From: an uncultured Aquincola sp.
GTDB taxonomy: Bacteria; Pseudomonadota; Gammaproteobacteria; Burkholderiales; Burkholderiaceae
Length of the DNA stretch: 12,056 nucleotides
NCBI GenBank assembly: GCA_937883885.1
Contig: CAKZXL010000681.1
Location: forward strand, 1 to 12,056
Direction: 5' to 3'
Part shown: positions 1 through 5,313 of the stretch, piece after piece
How the letters are laid out: each line of letters begins with the position of its first letter
How positions within the stretch are numbered: the stretch's first letter is position 1
Notes under the pieces: generated by a model
Told to the model about the DNA's origin: nothing
Database searches by the model: none
What the model saw: the letters and a program-made list of their open reading frames with translations, nothing else
Made by a program: the position numbers and the translations under genes

Positions 1-52
1 CGTCCGGCTGGATCGCGTCAAGGCTGATGCCCAGCAAGTTCTTCAAGGTCAT
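1..52 (-). CDS. 5' end of a probable HEPN-like partner protein (truncated by window edge)
   Basis: A second minus-strand frame opens inside the end of the nucleotidyltransferase gene. It reads MTLKNLLGISLDAIQPD and is still open at the window edge. It overlaps the upstream gene by about 35 bases, as expected for a translationally coupled pair; an in-frame ATG two codons earlier (position 58) is also possible. From memory, HEPN-domain proteins that accompany wHTH-nucleotidyltransferases often begin with a similar leucine-rich NLL...PD stretch, and HEPN proteins paired with minimal nucleotidyltransferases act as RNase toxins. Only 17 residues are visible and no catalytic RxxxxH motif can be seen, so the HEPN assignment rests on context and a weak N-terminal resemblance. 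Confidence 0.45.
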   Translation of the reverse strand, partial: MTLKNLLGISLDAIQPD

Positions 53-620
53 GGGCATTCCCGATCAGGAAGATCTTGGGGCGCGACAGCACGTCCCGCA
101 GAAACGGCTCCGACCGAGCCTTCGCTGCAAACTCGTCGAGCGCAAAGACCTTCGGATTGATCTCGCGACCCAGCGTGGCCTGTGCCGGATACAGCGCTTG
201 CACCACCTCACGGAATCCGGCGTCGCCGACCAGGAGCACATCGATGTCGCTGCCAGCCGCTTCTTCTGCGCGGGCGACCGAGCCGAAGACAAAGGCCAAC
301 TTCACACGTCCTGCCAGAGAGGCCAGAGCCCCCGACAGCACGTCGCCCAGGCCCGAGGTCTTGCGCAGGATGCTGGCCAACTCGTTGTAGATCGGGCCGC
401 TCGTGTTGGCACTGTAGACCTGCTGGTTGCCGCGCCTCTCGCGCCGCAGCAGGCCCGCCTCGGCCAGTTTGGTGAGTTCGCGCGTGATCGTGCCCGCAGG
501 CAGCCCCGTGCGGCGGGCCACCTCGCGGCCATGCAGCGCTTCTTCGGGCCTCAGCAACAACAGCCCGAGTACGCGGCGACGGTACTCAGGGAACAGCAGG
601 GAGGCGATTGACTGATGCAT
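18..620 (-). CDS. Winged-helix/minimal nucleotidyltransferase fusion protein
   Basis: A 200-residue protein with two domains. Residues about 13-72 form a winged helix-turn-helix of MarR/ArsR type (REVARRTGLPAGTITRELTKL, then the wing around RRERRGNQQVY). Residues about 100-185 form a minimal nucleotidyltransferase with G113-S114 and a downstream SDIDVLLVG, giving metal-binding D125 and D127. The third carboxylate is not obvious: the later strand reads EINPKVF. In characterised MNT/HEPN pairs the nucleotidyltransferase adenylylates and silences the HEPN toxin; here the DNA-binding domain suggests it also represses its own promoter. The frame extends to a GTG at 653. I prefer ATG 620 because a candidate promoter and palindrome lie between the two starts, and because the protein then begins MHQSIASLLF, like relatives I recall. 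It is separated from rng by a short gap, and its 3' end overlaps a second frame that may encode the partner. Confidence 0.82.
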   Translation of the reverse strand: MHQSIASLLFPEYRRRVLGLLLLRPEEALHGREVARRTGLPAGTITRELTKLAEAGLLRRERRGNQQVYSANTSGPIYNELASILRKTSGLGDVLSGALASLAGRVKLAFVFGSVARAEEAAGSDIDVLLVGDAGFREVVQALYPAQATLGREINPKVFALDEFAAKARSEPFLRDVLSRPKIFLIGNAHDLEELAGHQP

Positions 621-622
621 GG

Positions 623-642
623 AAGGCGTCAATTGTCGCCTT
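623..642. promoter_or_regulatory. Near-perfect 20-bp palindrome, candidate autoregulatory operator
   Basis: The arms AAGGCG and CGCCTT flank a central CAATTG, with one non-pairing base on each side, so 18 of 20 positions are symmetric. It lies immediately upstream of ATG 620 of the wHTH-nucleotidyltransferase gene and covers its candidate -10 box. A dimeric winged-helix repressor encoded by the next gene is the natural candidate to bind it. The symmetry is directly visible; the regulatory role is inferred. Confidence 0.55.
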
Positions 643-661
643 ATCAGCATCACCTTGCCAA
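632..661 (-). promoter_or_regulatory. Candidate sigma-70 promoter for the wHTH-nucleotidyltransferase gene
   Basis: On the minus strand TTGGCA (661-656, 5 of 6 matches to the -35 consensus) is followed after 18 bases by GACAAT (637-632, 4 of 6 matches to the -10 consensus). Transcription would start near 625, only about five bases before ATG 620, giving a nearly leaderless message; this would explain the lack of a ribosome binding site before ATG 620. The -35 lies in the short gap after the rng stop codon, so the module would have its own promoter. Confidence 0.4.
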
Positions 662-671
662 GCCCAACGGC

Positions 672-2147
672 CTACAACAACACGATGTCGTACTGCTCCG
701 GATTCGACGTCGGCTCGGCCGACAGCGAGATGGGCTTGCCGATGAAGTCCGACAGGCCGGCCAGGTGCTGGCTTTCTTCGTCCAGCAGCATCTCCACCAC
801 CGCCGCGCTGGCGACCACGCGGAACTCCTTGGGGTCGAACTGGCGGGCTTCGCGCAGGATCTCGCGCAGGATGTCGTAGCAGATGCTGCGCGGCGTTTTC
901 ACCTGGCCGCGGCCGGAGCAGGTGGGGCAAGGCTCGCACAGCATGTGGGCCAGGCTTTCGCGGGTGCGCTTGCGCGTCATCTCCACCAGCCCCAGCTGGG
1001 TGAAGCCGCTCACCGTGGTCTTGGTGCGGTCGCGCGCCAGTTGCTTGCGGAACTCGGCCAGCACCGCGGCCTGATGCTCCTCGCGCGCCATGTCGATGAA
1101 GTCGACGATGACGATGCCGCCCAGGTTGCGCAGCCGCAGCTGGCGCGCGATGGCCCCGGCCGCCTCCAGGTTGGTCTTGAAGATGGTGTCGTCGAAGTTG
1201 CGCGCACCCACATAGCCGCCGGTGTTCACGTCCACCGTGGTCAGCGCCTCGGTCTGGTCGATGATCAGGTAGCCGCCGCTCTTCAAGTCCACGCGGCGGG
1301 CCAGTGCGCGGGCGATCTCGTCGTCGATGTTAAAGAGGTCGAAGATCGGCCGCTCACCGCGGTACAGCTCGAGCCGCTGCACCGCCGTGGGCGTGAAGGT
1401 GGCGCCGAAGGCGGCCAGGTGCTCGTACTGCAGGCGCGAGTCGATGCGCACCGAATGCGTGGTGTCGGTGATCAGGTCGCGCAGCACCCGCTCGGCCAGC
1501 GTCAGGTCCTGGTGCAGCAGCGTGCCGGGCGGGCGGGCATGGCTGCGTTCGCGGATCGAGGCCCAGGTCTTGCGCAGGTAGGCGATGTCGTCGGCCAGCT
1601 CTTCGTCGGTGGCGTCTTCGGCGTTGGTGCGCAGGATGAAGCCGCCGCCACCGCCCTCTTCCGGCTTGCCCACCAGGGCCGCCATGCGCTGGCGCAGCTG
1701 CTCGCGCAGCTCATGGCTGCCGATCTTCTGCGAGATGCCGATGTGGTTGTCCTGCGGCAGGTACACCAGCAGCCGCCCGGCGATGCTCACCTGCGTGGAC
1801 AGCCGCGCGCCCTTGGTGCCGATGGAGTCCTTGATCACCTGCACCGTCAGCGTCTGGCCCTCGAACACCTGGCGCTCGATGGGCACCGGCGCCTGCAGGC
1901 CGCCATGCTCGCTGCGCGGGCCGTTGGTGTGCAGGTCGGCCACGTGCAAGAAGGCGGCGCGTTCCAGGCCGATGTCGATGAACGCGCTTTGCATGCCGGG
2001 CAGCACCCGCACCACCCTGCCCAGGTAGATGTTGCCCACCAGCCCGCGCTCCAGCGCGCGTTCGAGGTGCAACTCCTGCACCGCGCCGTTCTCGACGATG
2101 GCGACGCGGGTTTCCTGGGGGGTCCAGTTGATGAGGATGTCTTGCAT
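672..2147 (-). CDS. rng: Ribonuclease G
   Basis: A 491-residue cytoplasmic endoribonuclease of the RNase E/G family, which processes the 5' end of 16S rRNA and takes part in mRNA decay. The length matches RNase G (about 490) rather than RNase E. An S1 RNA-binding domain spans about residues 38-125 (GNIYLGRVVRVLPGMQSAFIDIG). The catalytic Mg2+-binding aspartates appear to be D306 in TTVDVNTG and D349 in GGIVIVDFIDM. The zinc-link cysteines are C407 and C410 in CPTCSGRG. The start at ATG 2147 gives the canonical N-terminus MQDILINWTPQETRVA, but no strong ribosome binding site precedes it. In many Burkholderiales rng directly follows maf; here it is separated from maf by about 4.9 kb. It may therefore need its own promoter: a TATGAT hexamer at 2246-2241 could be a -10 box, but no good -35 accompanies it. 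Confidence 0.97.
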   Translation of the reverse strand: MQDILINWTPQETRVAIVENGAVQELHLERALERGLVGNIYLGRVVRVLPGMQSAFIDIGLERAAFLHVADLHTNGPRSEHGGLQAPVPIERQVFEGQTLTVQVIKDSIGTKGARLSTQVSIAGRLLVYLPQDNHIGISQKIGSHELREQLRQRMAALVGKPEEGGGGGFILRTNAEDATDEELADDIAYLRKTWASIRERSHARPPGTLLHQDLTLAERVLRDLITDTTHSVRIDSRLQYEHLAAFGATFTPTAVQRLELYRGERPIFDLFNIDDEIARALARRVDLKSGGYLIIDQTEALTTVDVNTGGYVGARNFDDTIFKTNLEAAGAIARQLRLRNLGGIVIVDFIDMAREEHQAAVLAEFRKQLARDRTKTTVSGFTQLGLVEMTRKRTRESLAHMLCEPCPTCSGRGQVKTPRSICYDILREILREARQFDPKEFRVVASAAVVEMLLDEESQHLAGLSDFIGKPISLSAEPTSNPEQYDIVLL

Positions 2148-2268
2148 GACGGTTCTGTTCTTGTGCGGAGCGGCGCCCCGGGTCGGCCCGGCAGCGCTTG
2201 TCTCGTGAGGTGGAGCCCGTCTGCGGATAGGGGCCGGCCCATCATACCGGCGCCCTCTGCCTGCCGCT

Positions 2269-2850
2269 TCAGCGGCGGCCGTGCGGCCTTCGGCGCCAGG
2301 CGGCCAGGCCCAGCAGGCCCAGGCCCATCAGCGCCGCCGTGGCCGGCTCGGGCACCGCCGTGACCGACACGGCGTCCAGCGTGTAGTAGCCCGGATCGTT
2401 GTTGACGCTGAACACCAGCGCGGTGCTGCTGGCGGCCGCCGTGGCGGTGAAGCTGAGCGCGTGCATGCCCGCCGCCGGGCTGCTGGCGCTGTACAGCGTC
2501 TGCCCGCCAAAGCTCACGGCGAAGCTGGCCAGCGCGCTGCCGTCGGACGTGAAGACGAAGCGCACGGCATAGGCCTGGCCGGCGGTGGTGGCCAGCGTCT
2601 GGCTCAGCGTGTCGGTGCTGCCGAAGGTGCCGAGGAAGGCCTGGCAGGCACCCTCGGCCGCGGTGCCGCTGATGCACTCGGCGCCGCTGTAGGGGCTGCT
2701 GAGCACGGTGCCCGACCAACCGGCCAGCGAGCGGTCTTCAAAGCTGCCGTTGCTCACCAGGTTGGTGGCGGCGGTGGCAGGCAGGGCCAAGGCCAGGGCG
2801 GTGGCGGCGGCAAGCACCGCCAGCGGCCGGGTTGCGAATCGGAGTTGCAT
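2269..2850 (-). CDS. PEP-CTERM sorting domain protein, secreted
   Basis: A 193-residue exported protein. It has an N-terminal signal peptide (residues 1 to about 27, MQLRFATRPLAVLAAATA with cleavage near LPATA). The mature part, beginning NLVSNGSFEDRSLAGW, resembles beta-sandwich exoproteins of the carbohydrate-binding/DUF642-like type. C59 and C69 could form a disulfide. The C-terminal PEP-CTERM signal consists of PEP at 167-169, a hydrophobic stretch ALMGLGLLGLAAW and an RRRPHGRR tail, the form recognised and cleaved by an exosortase at the inner membrane. No exosortase gene is in the window. The frame can be extended 12 codons upstream, but ATG 2850 is chosen because AAAGG precedes it at good spacing and the signal peptide then starts correctly. 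It begins 36 bases after the esterase stop, so the two are probably co-transcribed. The binding target is unknown. Confidence 0.88.
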   Translation of the reverse strand: MQLRFATRPLAVLAAATALALALPATAATNLVSNGSFEDRSLAGWSGTVLSSPYSGAECISGTAAEGACQAFLGTFGSTDTLSQTLATTAGQAYAVRFVFTSDGSALASFAVSFGGQTLYSASSPAAGMHALSFTATAAASSTALVFSVNNDPGYYTLDAVSVTAVPEPATAALMGLGLLGLAAWRRRPHGRR

Positions 2851-2865
2851 GTGTCTACCTTTGGT
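2851..2865 (-). promoter_or_regulatory. Ribosome binding site deciding the PEP-CTERM protein start
   Basis: The minus strand reads AAAGGTAGACACATG, placing a Shine-Dalgarno-like AAAGG about seven bases before ATG 2850. This supports that start over the longer reading frame. Confidence 0.6.
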
Positions 2866-2886
2866 TCGTGTTGCAGCGGCGGCCAC

Positions 2887-4647
2887 TCAGGGCGCGCAGA
2901 CGATCTGGGTGCCGCTGGCAGTGCAGCTGGCCTGCTTGAAGAACGGCGAGTACTGGAAGTTGCCCAGGCTGCTGGTGCTCACATCCGAGGGGCTGGCCGG
3001 CGTGTAGGGCGCGAAGTTGGCCGCGTCGCTGGTGCTGCCGCTGCCGATGTAGCGGGCCACGGTGGGGTACGGATACACCGGGCGCGAAACGCCGGTGGAC
3101 GTGTTGTTGGCCAACAGGCCGGCTGGCGCCTGGCCGGTTTCCACCCACGACATCAGCGGCGTCAGCACGTCGAAGGTGTTGGGACCCAGACCGCTGCCGC
3201 AATGGCCCATGCCAGGGAACAGGTAGAAGCGGGCGAAGCGCTCGGGCGTCTTCGTCAGCTTGCTCATCGTGTCCCAGTACTGGAGGGTGCCCTGGGGCGA
3301 GATGTGCTGGTCGGCCCAGCCATGCCACAGGATGAGCTTGCCGCCCGCATTGGCGAAGGGCCGCAGGTCAGGGTTGGTGGCGGCATACAGCGGCGCCGAC
3401 TTCAGCGTGTCCACAAAGCCCTGCGGCGTCCACACCAGGTCGTTCAGCGTGCGTGCGGTGCGGGCGCCGGCGTCCTTGTAGGGCTGGTTCAGAAAGGCCT
3501 TGTACAGCCAGCTGGTCACGAAGTTCTCCGCCATGGCGGTGCTGCCCTGCGCCGCCGGCACGAACAGCGTCCAGTCCAGCTCCGAGCCCCATTCGGTGGA
3601 GATGGCCGGCTCCAGCCGCTGGCCGTCGGTGGTCCTGGCGCCATCGTGGATGCGGGCCACCACGTCGGCCTGGGCCTGGGTCAGGCAGCCGGTCTCGTTG
3701 CCGTTGTTGGCGCACACCAGGGTGTTGGTGTCGAACTTGCACTGGCGCGGGTCGTCCAGGATGCCGTCGGCCACGCCGTCCAGCGCGTCGCAGGCGGCCA
3801 CCACCTTGCTGTGCACGTAAGGCAGGTGGCTTTGCAGCAGCACATAGGTATTGCGCGCCGGCAGCGGCAGGGTGCCCGGCGTGGGCTGGTTGGTGAGCAC
3901 GCGGTGGCCATGGTGGTAGGTGTTCTGCACCACCATGTTGTTGGCCGGCGCGCCCGCGGCAATGCCATGGAAATCGTTCGGGTAGCGCTGGGCGGCCATC
4001 AAGGCCTCACGCCCGCCGTCGGAGCAGCCGCCGAAGTACGAGTAGGCCGGACCCCGGCCGTAGAACAGGCCGATGACCGCCTTGGCCACCTGCGCCGTCA
4101 CATGCACGCCGCGGTAGGCGAAGTCGACGCCGGCCCACGGGTTGTCGACGATCCAGGTCGCGCCCTGGGCATTGGTGTGGCCCATGTTGGTGGTGGCCGT
4201 GACCAGCTCGCCATTGATCACCGGCAGGCAGCCGGTGGACTGGGTGGGGTTGCCCAGGTTGTCGTTGCCGCATTCGCCGCCGCAGCCGTTTTGCACGTAG
4301 CGCTGCGTCCAGCCCGTCATCGGCAGGCGCATCACGATGGAGGCGGCGCCCGGGCCGATGACGCCGCGCACCGAGCAATAGGCCGACGGATTGGTGGCCG
4401 ATGCAGGCACCAGCGACACGGCGGTGAAGCTCACCTGGCCGTTGTCGTCGGCCACGCCGCTCAGGTTGAAGGCCTGGAAGGTGGACAGCGAGCAGTCCAG
4501 CACCGCCGGCACGGCGGGCAGCGCCGCCAGCGTGCCGGTGGCGGGCGTGGCCGCCACAGCCTGGGCCAGCGGCATCAGCGCCGTGCTCAAGGCCAACAGC
4601 CCGGCCAGGCCGGCGGCAGCGGATCGAAGATGGGGGTTCGGGGTCAT
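2887..4647 (-). CDS. Secreted tannase/feruloyl esterase family alpha/beta hydrolase
   Basis: A 586-residue exported serine esterase of the tannase/feruloyl esterase family, which cleaves ester bonds of plant phenolics or similar aromatic esters. A signal peptide covers residues 1 to about 33 (AAGLAGLLALSTALMPLAQAVA). The nucleophile is S209 in GGCSDGG, with acid D446 in WHGWADQHISP and base H482 in GMGHCGSG. The adjacent C208 and C483 should form the disulfide that defines the family's CS-D-HC pattern. The DALDGVADGILDD stretch (287-299) matches the calcium-binding loop of the lid domain. The many other cysteines (C52, C91, C122, C126, C140, C303, C312, C321, C575, C584) fit a periplasmic or extracellular protein. 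ATG 4647 has a strong AGGAGA site four bases upstream. MHETase of Ideonella sakaiensis belongs to the same family, but nothing here shows that substrate, so it should be read as an esterase of unknown specificity. It heads an apparent two-gene unit with the PEP-CTERM protein. Confidence 0.92.
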   Translation of the reverse strand: MTPNPHLRSAAAGLAGLLALSTALMPLAQAVAATPATGTLAALPAVPAVLDCSLSTFQAFNLSGVADDNGQVSFTAVSLVPASATNPSAYCSVRGVIGPGAASIVMRLPMTGWTQRYVQNGCGGECGNDNLGNPTQSTGCLPVINGELVTATTNMGHTNAQGATWIVDNPWAGVDFAYRGVHVTAQVAKAVIGLFYGRGPAYSYFGGCSDGGREALMAAQRYPNDFHGIAAGAPANNMVVQNTYHHGHRVLTNQPTPGTLPLPARNTYVLLQSHLPYVHSKVVAACDALDGVADGILDDPRQCKFDTNTLVCANNGNETGCLTQAQADVVARIHDGARTTDGQRLEPAISTEWGSELDWTLFVPAAQGSTAMAENFVTSWLYKAFLNQPYKDAGARTARTLNDLVWTPQGFVDTLKSAPLYAATNPDLRPFANAGGKLILWHGWADQHISPQGTLQYWDTMSKLTKTPERFARFYLFPGMGHCGSGLGPNTFDVLTPLMSWVETGQAPAGLLANNTSTGVSRPVYPYPTVARYIGSGSTSDAANFAPYTPASPSDVSTSSLGNFQYSPFFKQASCTASGTQIVCAP

Positions 4648-4660
4648 GGGTCTCCTCTTT
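4648..4660 (-). promoter_or_regulatory. Strong ribosome binding site of the esterase gene
   Basis: The minus strand carries GAGGAGA followed by CCC and the ATG. This is one of the clearest Shine-Dalgarno sequences in the window and fixes the esterase start. Confidence 0.7.
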
Positions 4661-4684
4661 TCCTGTGTCCATCGGGACGCAGAA

Positions 4685-4712
4685 ATGCTAGGGACGACCC
4701 CCCGCCTGCAAA
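4685..4712 (-). promoter_or_regulatory. Candidate promoter of the esterase/PEP-CTERM unit
   Basis: On the minus strand TTTGCA (4712-4707) and TAGCAT (4690-4685) are separated by 16 bases; each matches 4 of 6 sigma-70 consensus positions. Transcription would start near 4678, about 31 bases before the esterase ATG, which leaves room for the strong ribosome binding site. The weak match is typical of a promoter that needs an activator. Confidence 0.35.
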
Positions 4713-4732
4713 AGATCGCAGGAAGCGGTGCG

Positions 4733-4751
4733 CGATAACGCGCTGTTATCG
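4733..4751. promoter_or_regulatory. Inverted repeat with LysR-type T-N11-A geometry
   Basis: CGATAAC and GTTATCG form perfect 7-bp arms around the 5-base spacer gcgct. Within it, T4736 and A4748 are 11 bases apart, the T-N11-A pattern of LysR-type regulator boxes. The centre (4742) lies about 64 bases upstream of the transcription start predicted from the candidate esterase promoter, which is where the recognition site of such activators normally lies. No LysR-type gene is in the window, so the regulator is unidentified. Confidence 0.45.
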
Positions 4752-4764
4752 GTGTTGTCCCCAG

Positions 4765-4800
4765 CTAGTACGCCTGACGGTGCGCCAGTCAGGCGTCTAG
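4765..4800. repeat. Strong stem-loop with CTAG ends
   Basis: The 9-bp arms ACGCCTGAC (4770-4778) and GTCAGGCGT (4788-4796) are perfectly complementary around a 9-base loop. The stem extends outward through CTAG on both sides (4765-4768 and 4797-4800) with a single bulged T at 4769, giving about 13 base pairs. Neither strand has a T-run after it, so it is not a classical Rho-independent terminator. It may be a Rho-assisted or bidirectional terminator, an insulator ahead of the esterase promoter, or a dispersed palindromic element. Confidence 0.55.
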
Positions 4801-4912
4801 CCTGCTGCTGGCTGCGCGGGCCGTCCACGACAACATGCGGCCTGCGGCGCCACGAAGAGCCTGATCAGCAAGTTAGCCACGCGCGCGCAGTTGGAATCCT
4901 GAGGGGCTCGCA

Positions 4913-4998
4913 TCGCAAGGTTTGAGTACGGCGCACAAGGCGCCGCCGCCCGCCTGATCGTCATAAGCCTCTGCATGGCGGGGCCAGCGACCTTGCGA
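4913..4998. repeat. Distant 9-bp inverted repeat
   Basis: TCGCAAGGT at 4913-4921 and its exact reverse complement ACCTTGCGA at 4990-4998 are separated by 68 bases. It could be part of a structured RNA or the vestige of an element. With arms this short in GC-rich DNA, chance is also possible. Confidence 0.25.
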
Positions 4999-5313
4999 GC
5001 GGCTCCACTGCGGCAGAAGTGAAGCCAAAGGCTGGATTGAGGAGGCGCAGTTGGACAGCTGCGGTCGCCGCACGAGGTGCCACCGCTACGCGGCCAAGTA
5101 TCTGCGGCTGCTGCTCGGGGTGCTGCCCGGCACGCCGAGGATCGATCTGCAGGGACTAGTCTTGGTAGACGCCGAACTGCATCGGACCTGCACGCCAATG
5201 ACCCATACGCTGCTTATAGGGGAACACCCGGCCTAAGCCTGTGTACGGTGCTCGAAGTGGTCGCCGCACACCTAGTCACCGTCCCGCACGCACGGCGCTC
5301 ACCAGGAAATGGC

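Larger units (their letters stand above)
4752..5313. other. About 560 bases without a recognisable gene
   Basis: The stretch between the end of the 560-residue protein gene and the esterase control region has open frames of up to 133 codons, but none has a recognisable motif, good start or plausible composition. It contains a strong stem-loop (4765-4800), a 9-bp inverted repeat pair (4913-4921 with 4990-4998) and three further signs of non-coding or foreign DNA: frequent stops, lower GC than the flanks, and CTAG tetramers at 4765, 4797, 5156 and 5272. I see no clear intrinsic terminator for the gene ending at 5314. It could be the remains of a lost gene, perhaps the missing esterase regulator, or of a mobile element. 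Confidence 0.5.

Noticed and set aside
621..653. GTG 653 as the start of the wHTH-nucleotidyltransferase
   Set aside because: It would put the palindrome and candidate -10 inside the gene and add 11 residues (start GTG-ATG) absent from relatives as I recall them. ATG 620 is preferred.
2263..2276. GCCGC-TTCA-GCGGC hairpin at the PEP-CTERM gene stop as a terminator
   Set aside because: The stem is only 5 bp and is not followed by a T-run; such short GC hairpins are expected by chance here.
615..2363. 582-codon plus-strand open frame
   Set aside because: It is antisense to rng, which has complete catalytic motifs. The plus-strand translation is rich in His/Gln/Ala and matches nothing.
2887..4647. 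Calling the esterase MHETase
   Set aside because: Only family-level motifs (CS, D, HC, calcium loop) are visible. The substrate-specificity residues of the lid cannot be judged without alignment, and most family members act on other esters.
2281..4800. 839-codon open frame on the plus strand
   Set aside because: It lies antisense to the esterase and PEP-CTERM genes, has low-complexity Ala/Gly/Arg/His composition and no domains. It is a by-product of high GC at third positions.
4797..5198. 133-codon minus-strand frame in the gene-poor stretch
   Set aside because: It has no convincing ribosome binding site, no motif and odd Arg/Ala/Ser/Cys composition, and it runs through the 9-bp inverted repeat pair. 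Treated as non-coding.
4751..5228. GGTGTTGTCCCC at 4751-4762 and GGGGAACACC at 5219-5228 as terminal inverted repeats of a small mobile element
   Set aside because: The match needs a two-base gap, is only ten bases long, and no target-site duplication or transposase remnant could be seen. Chance is a sufficient explanation.
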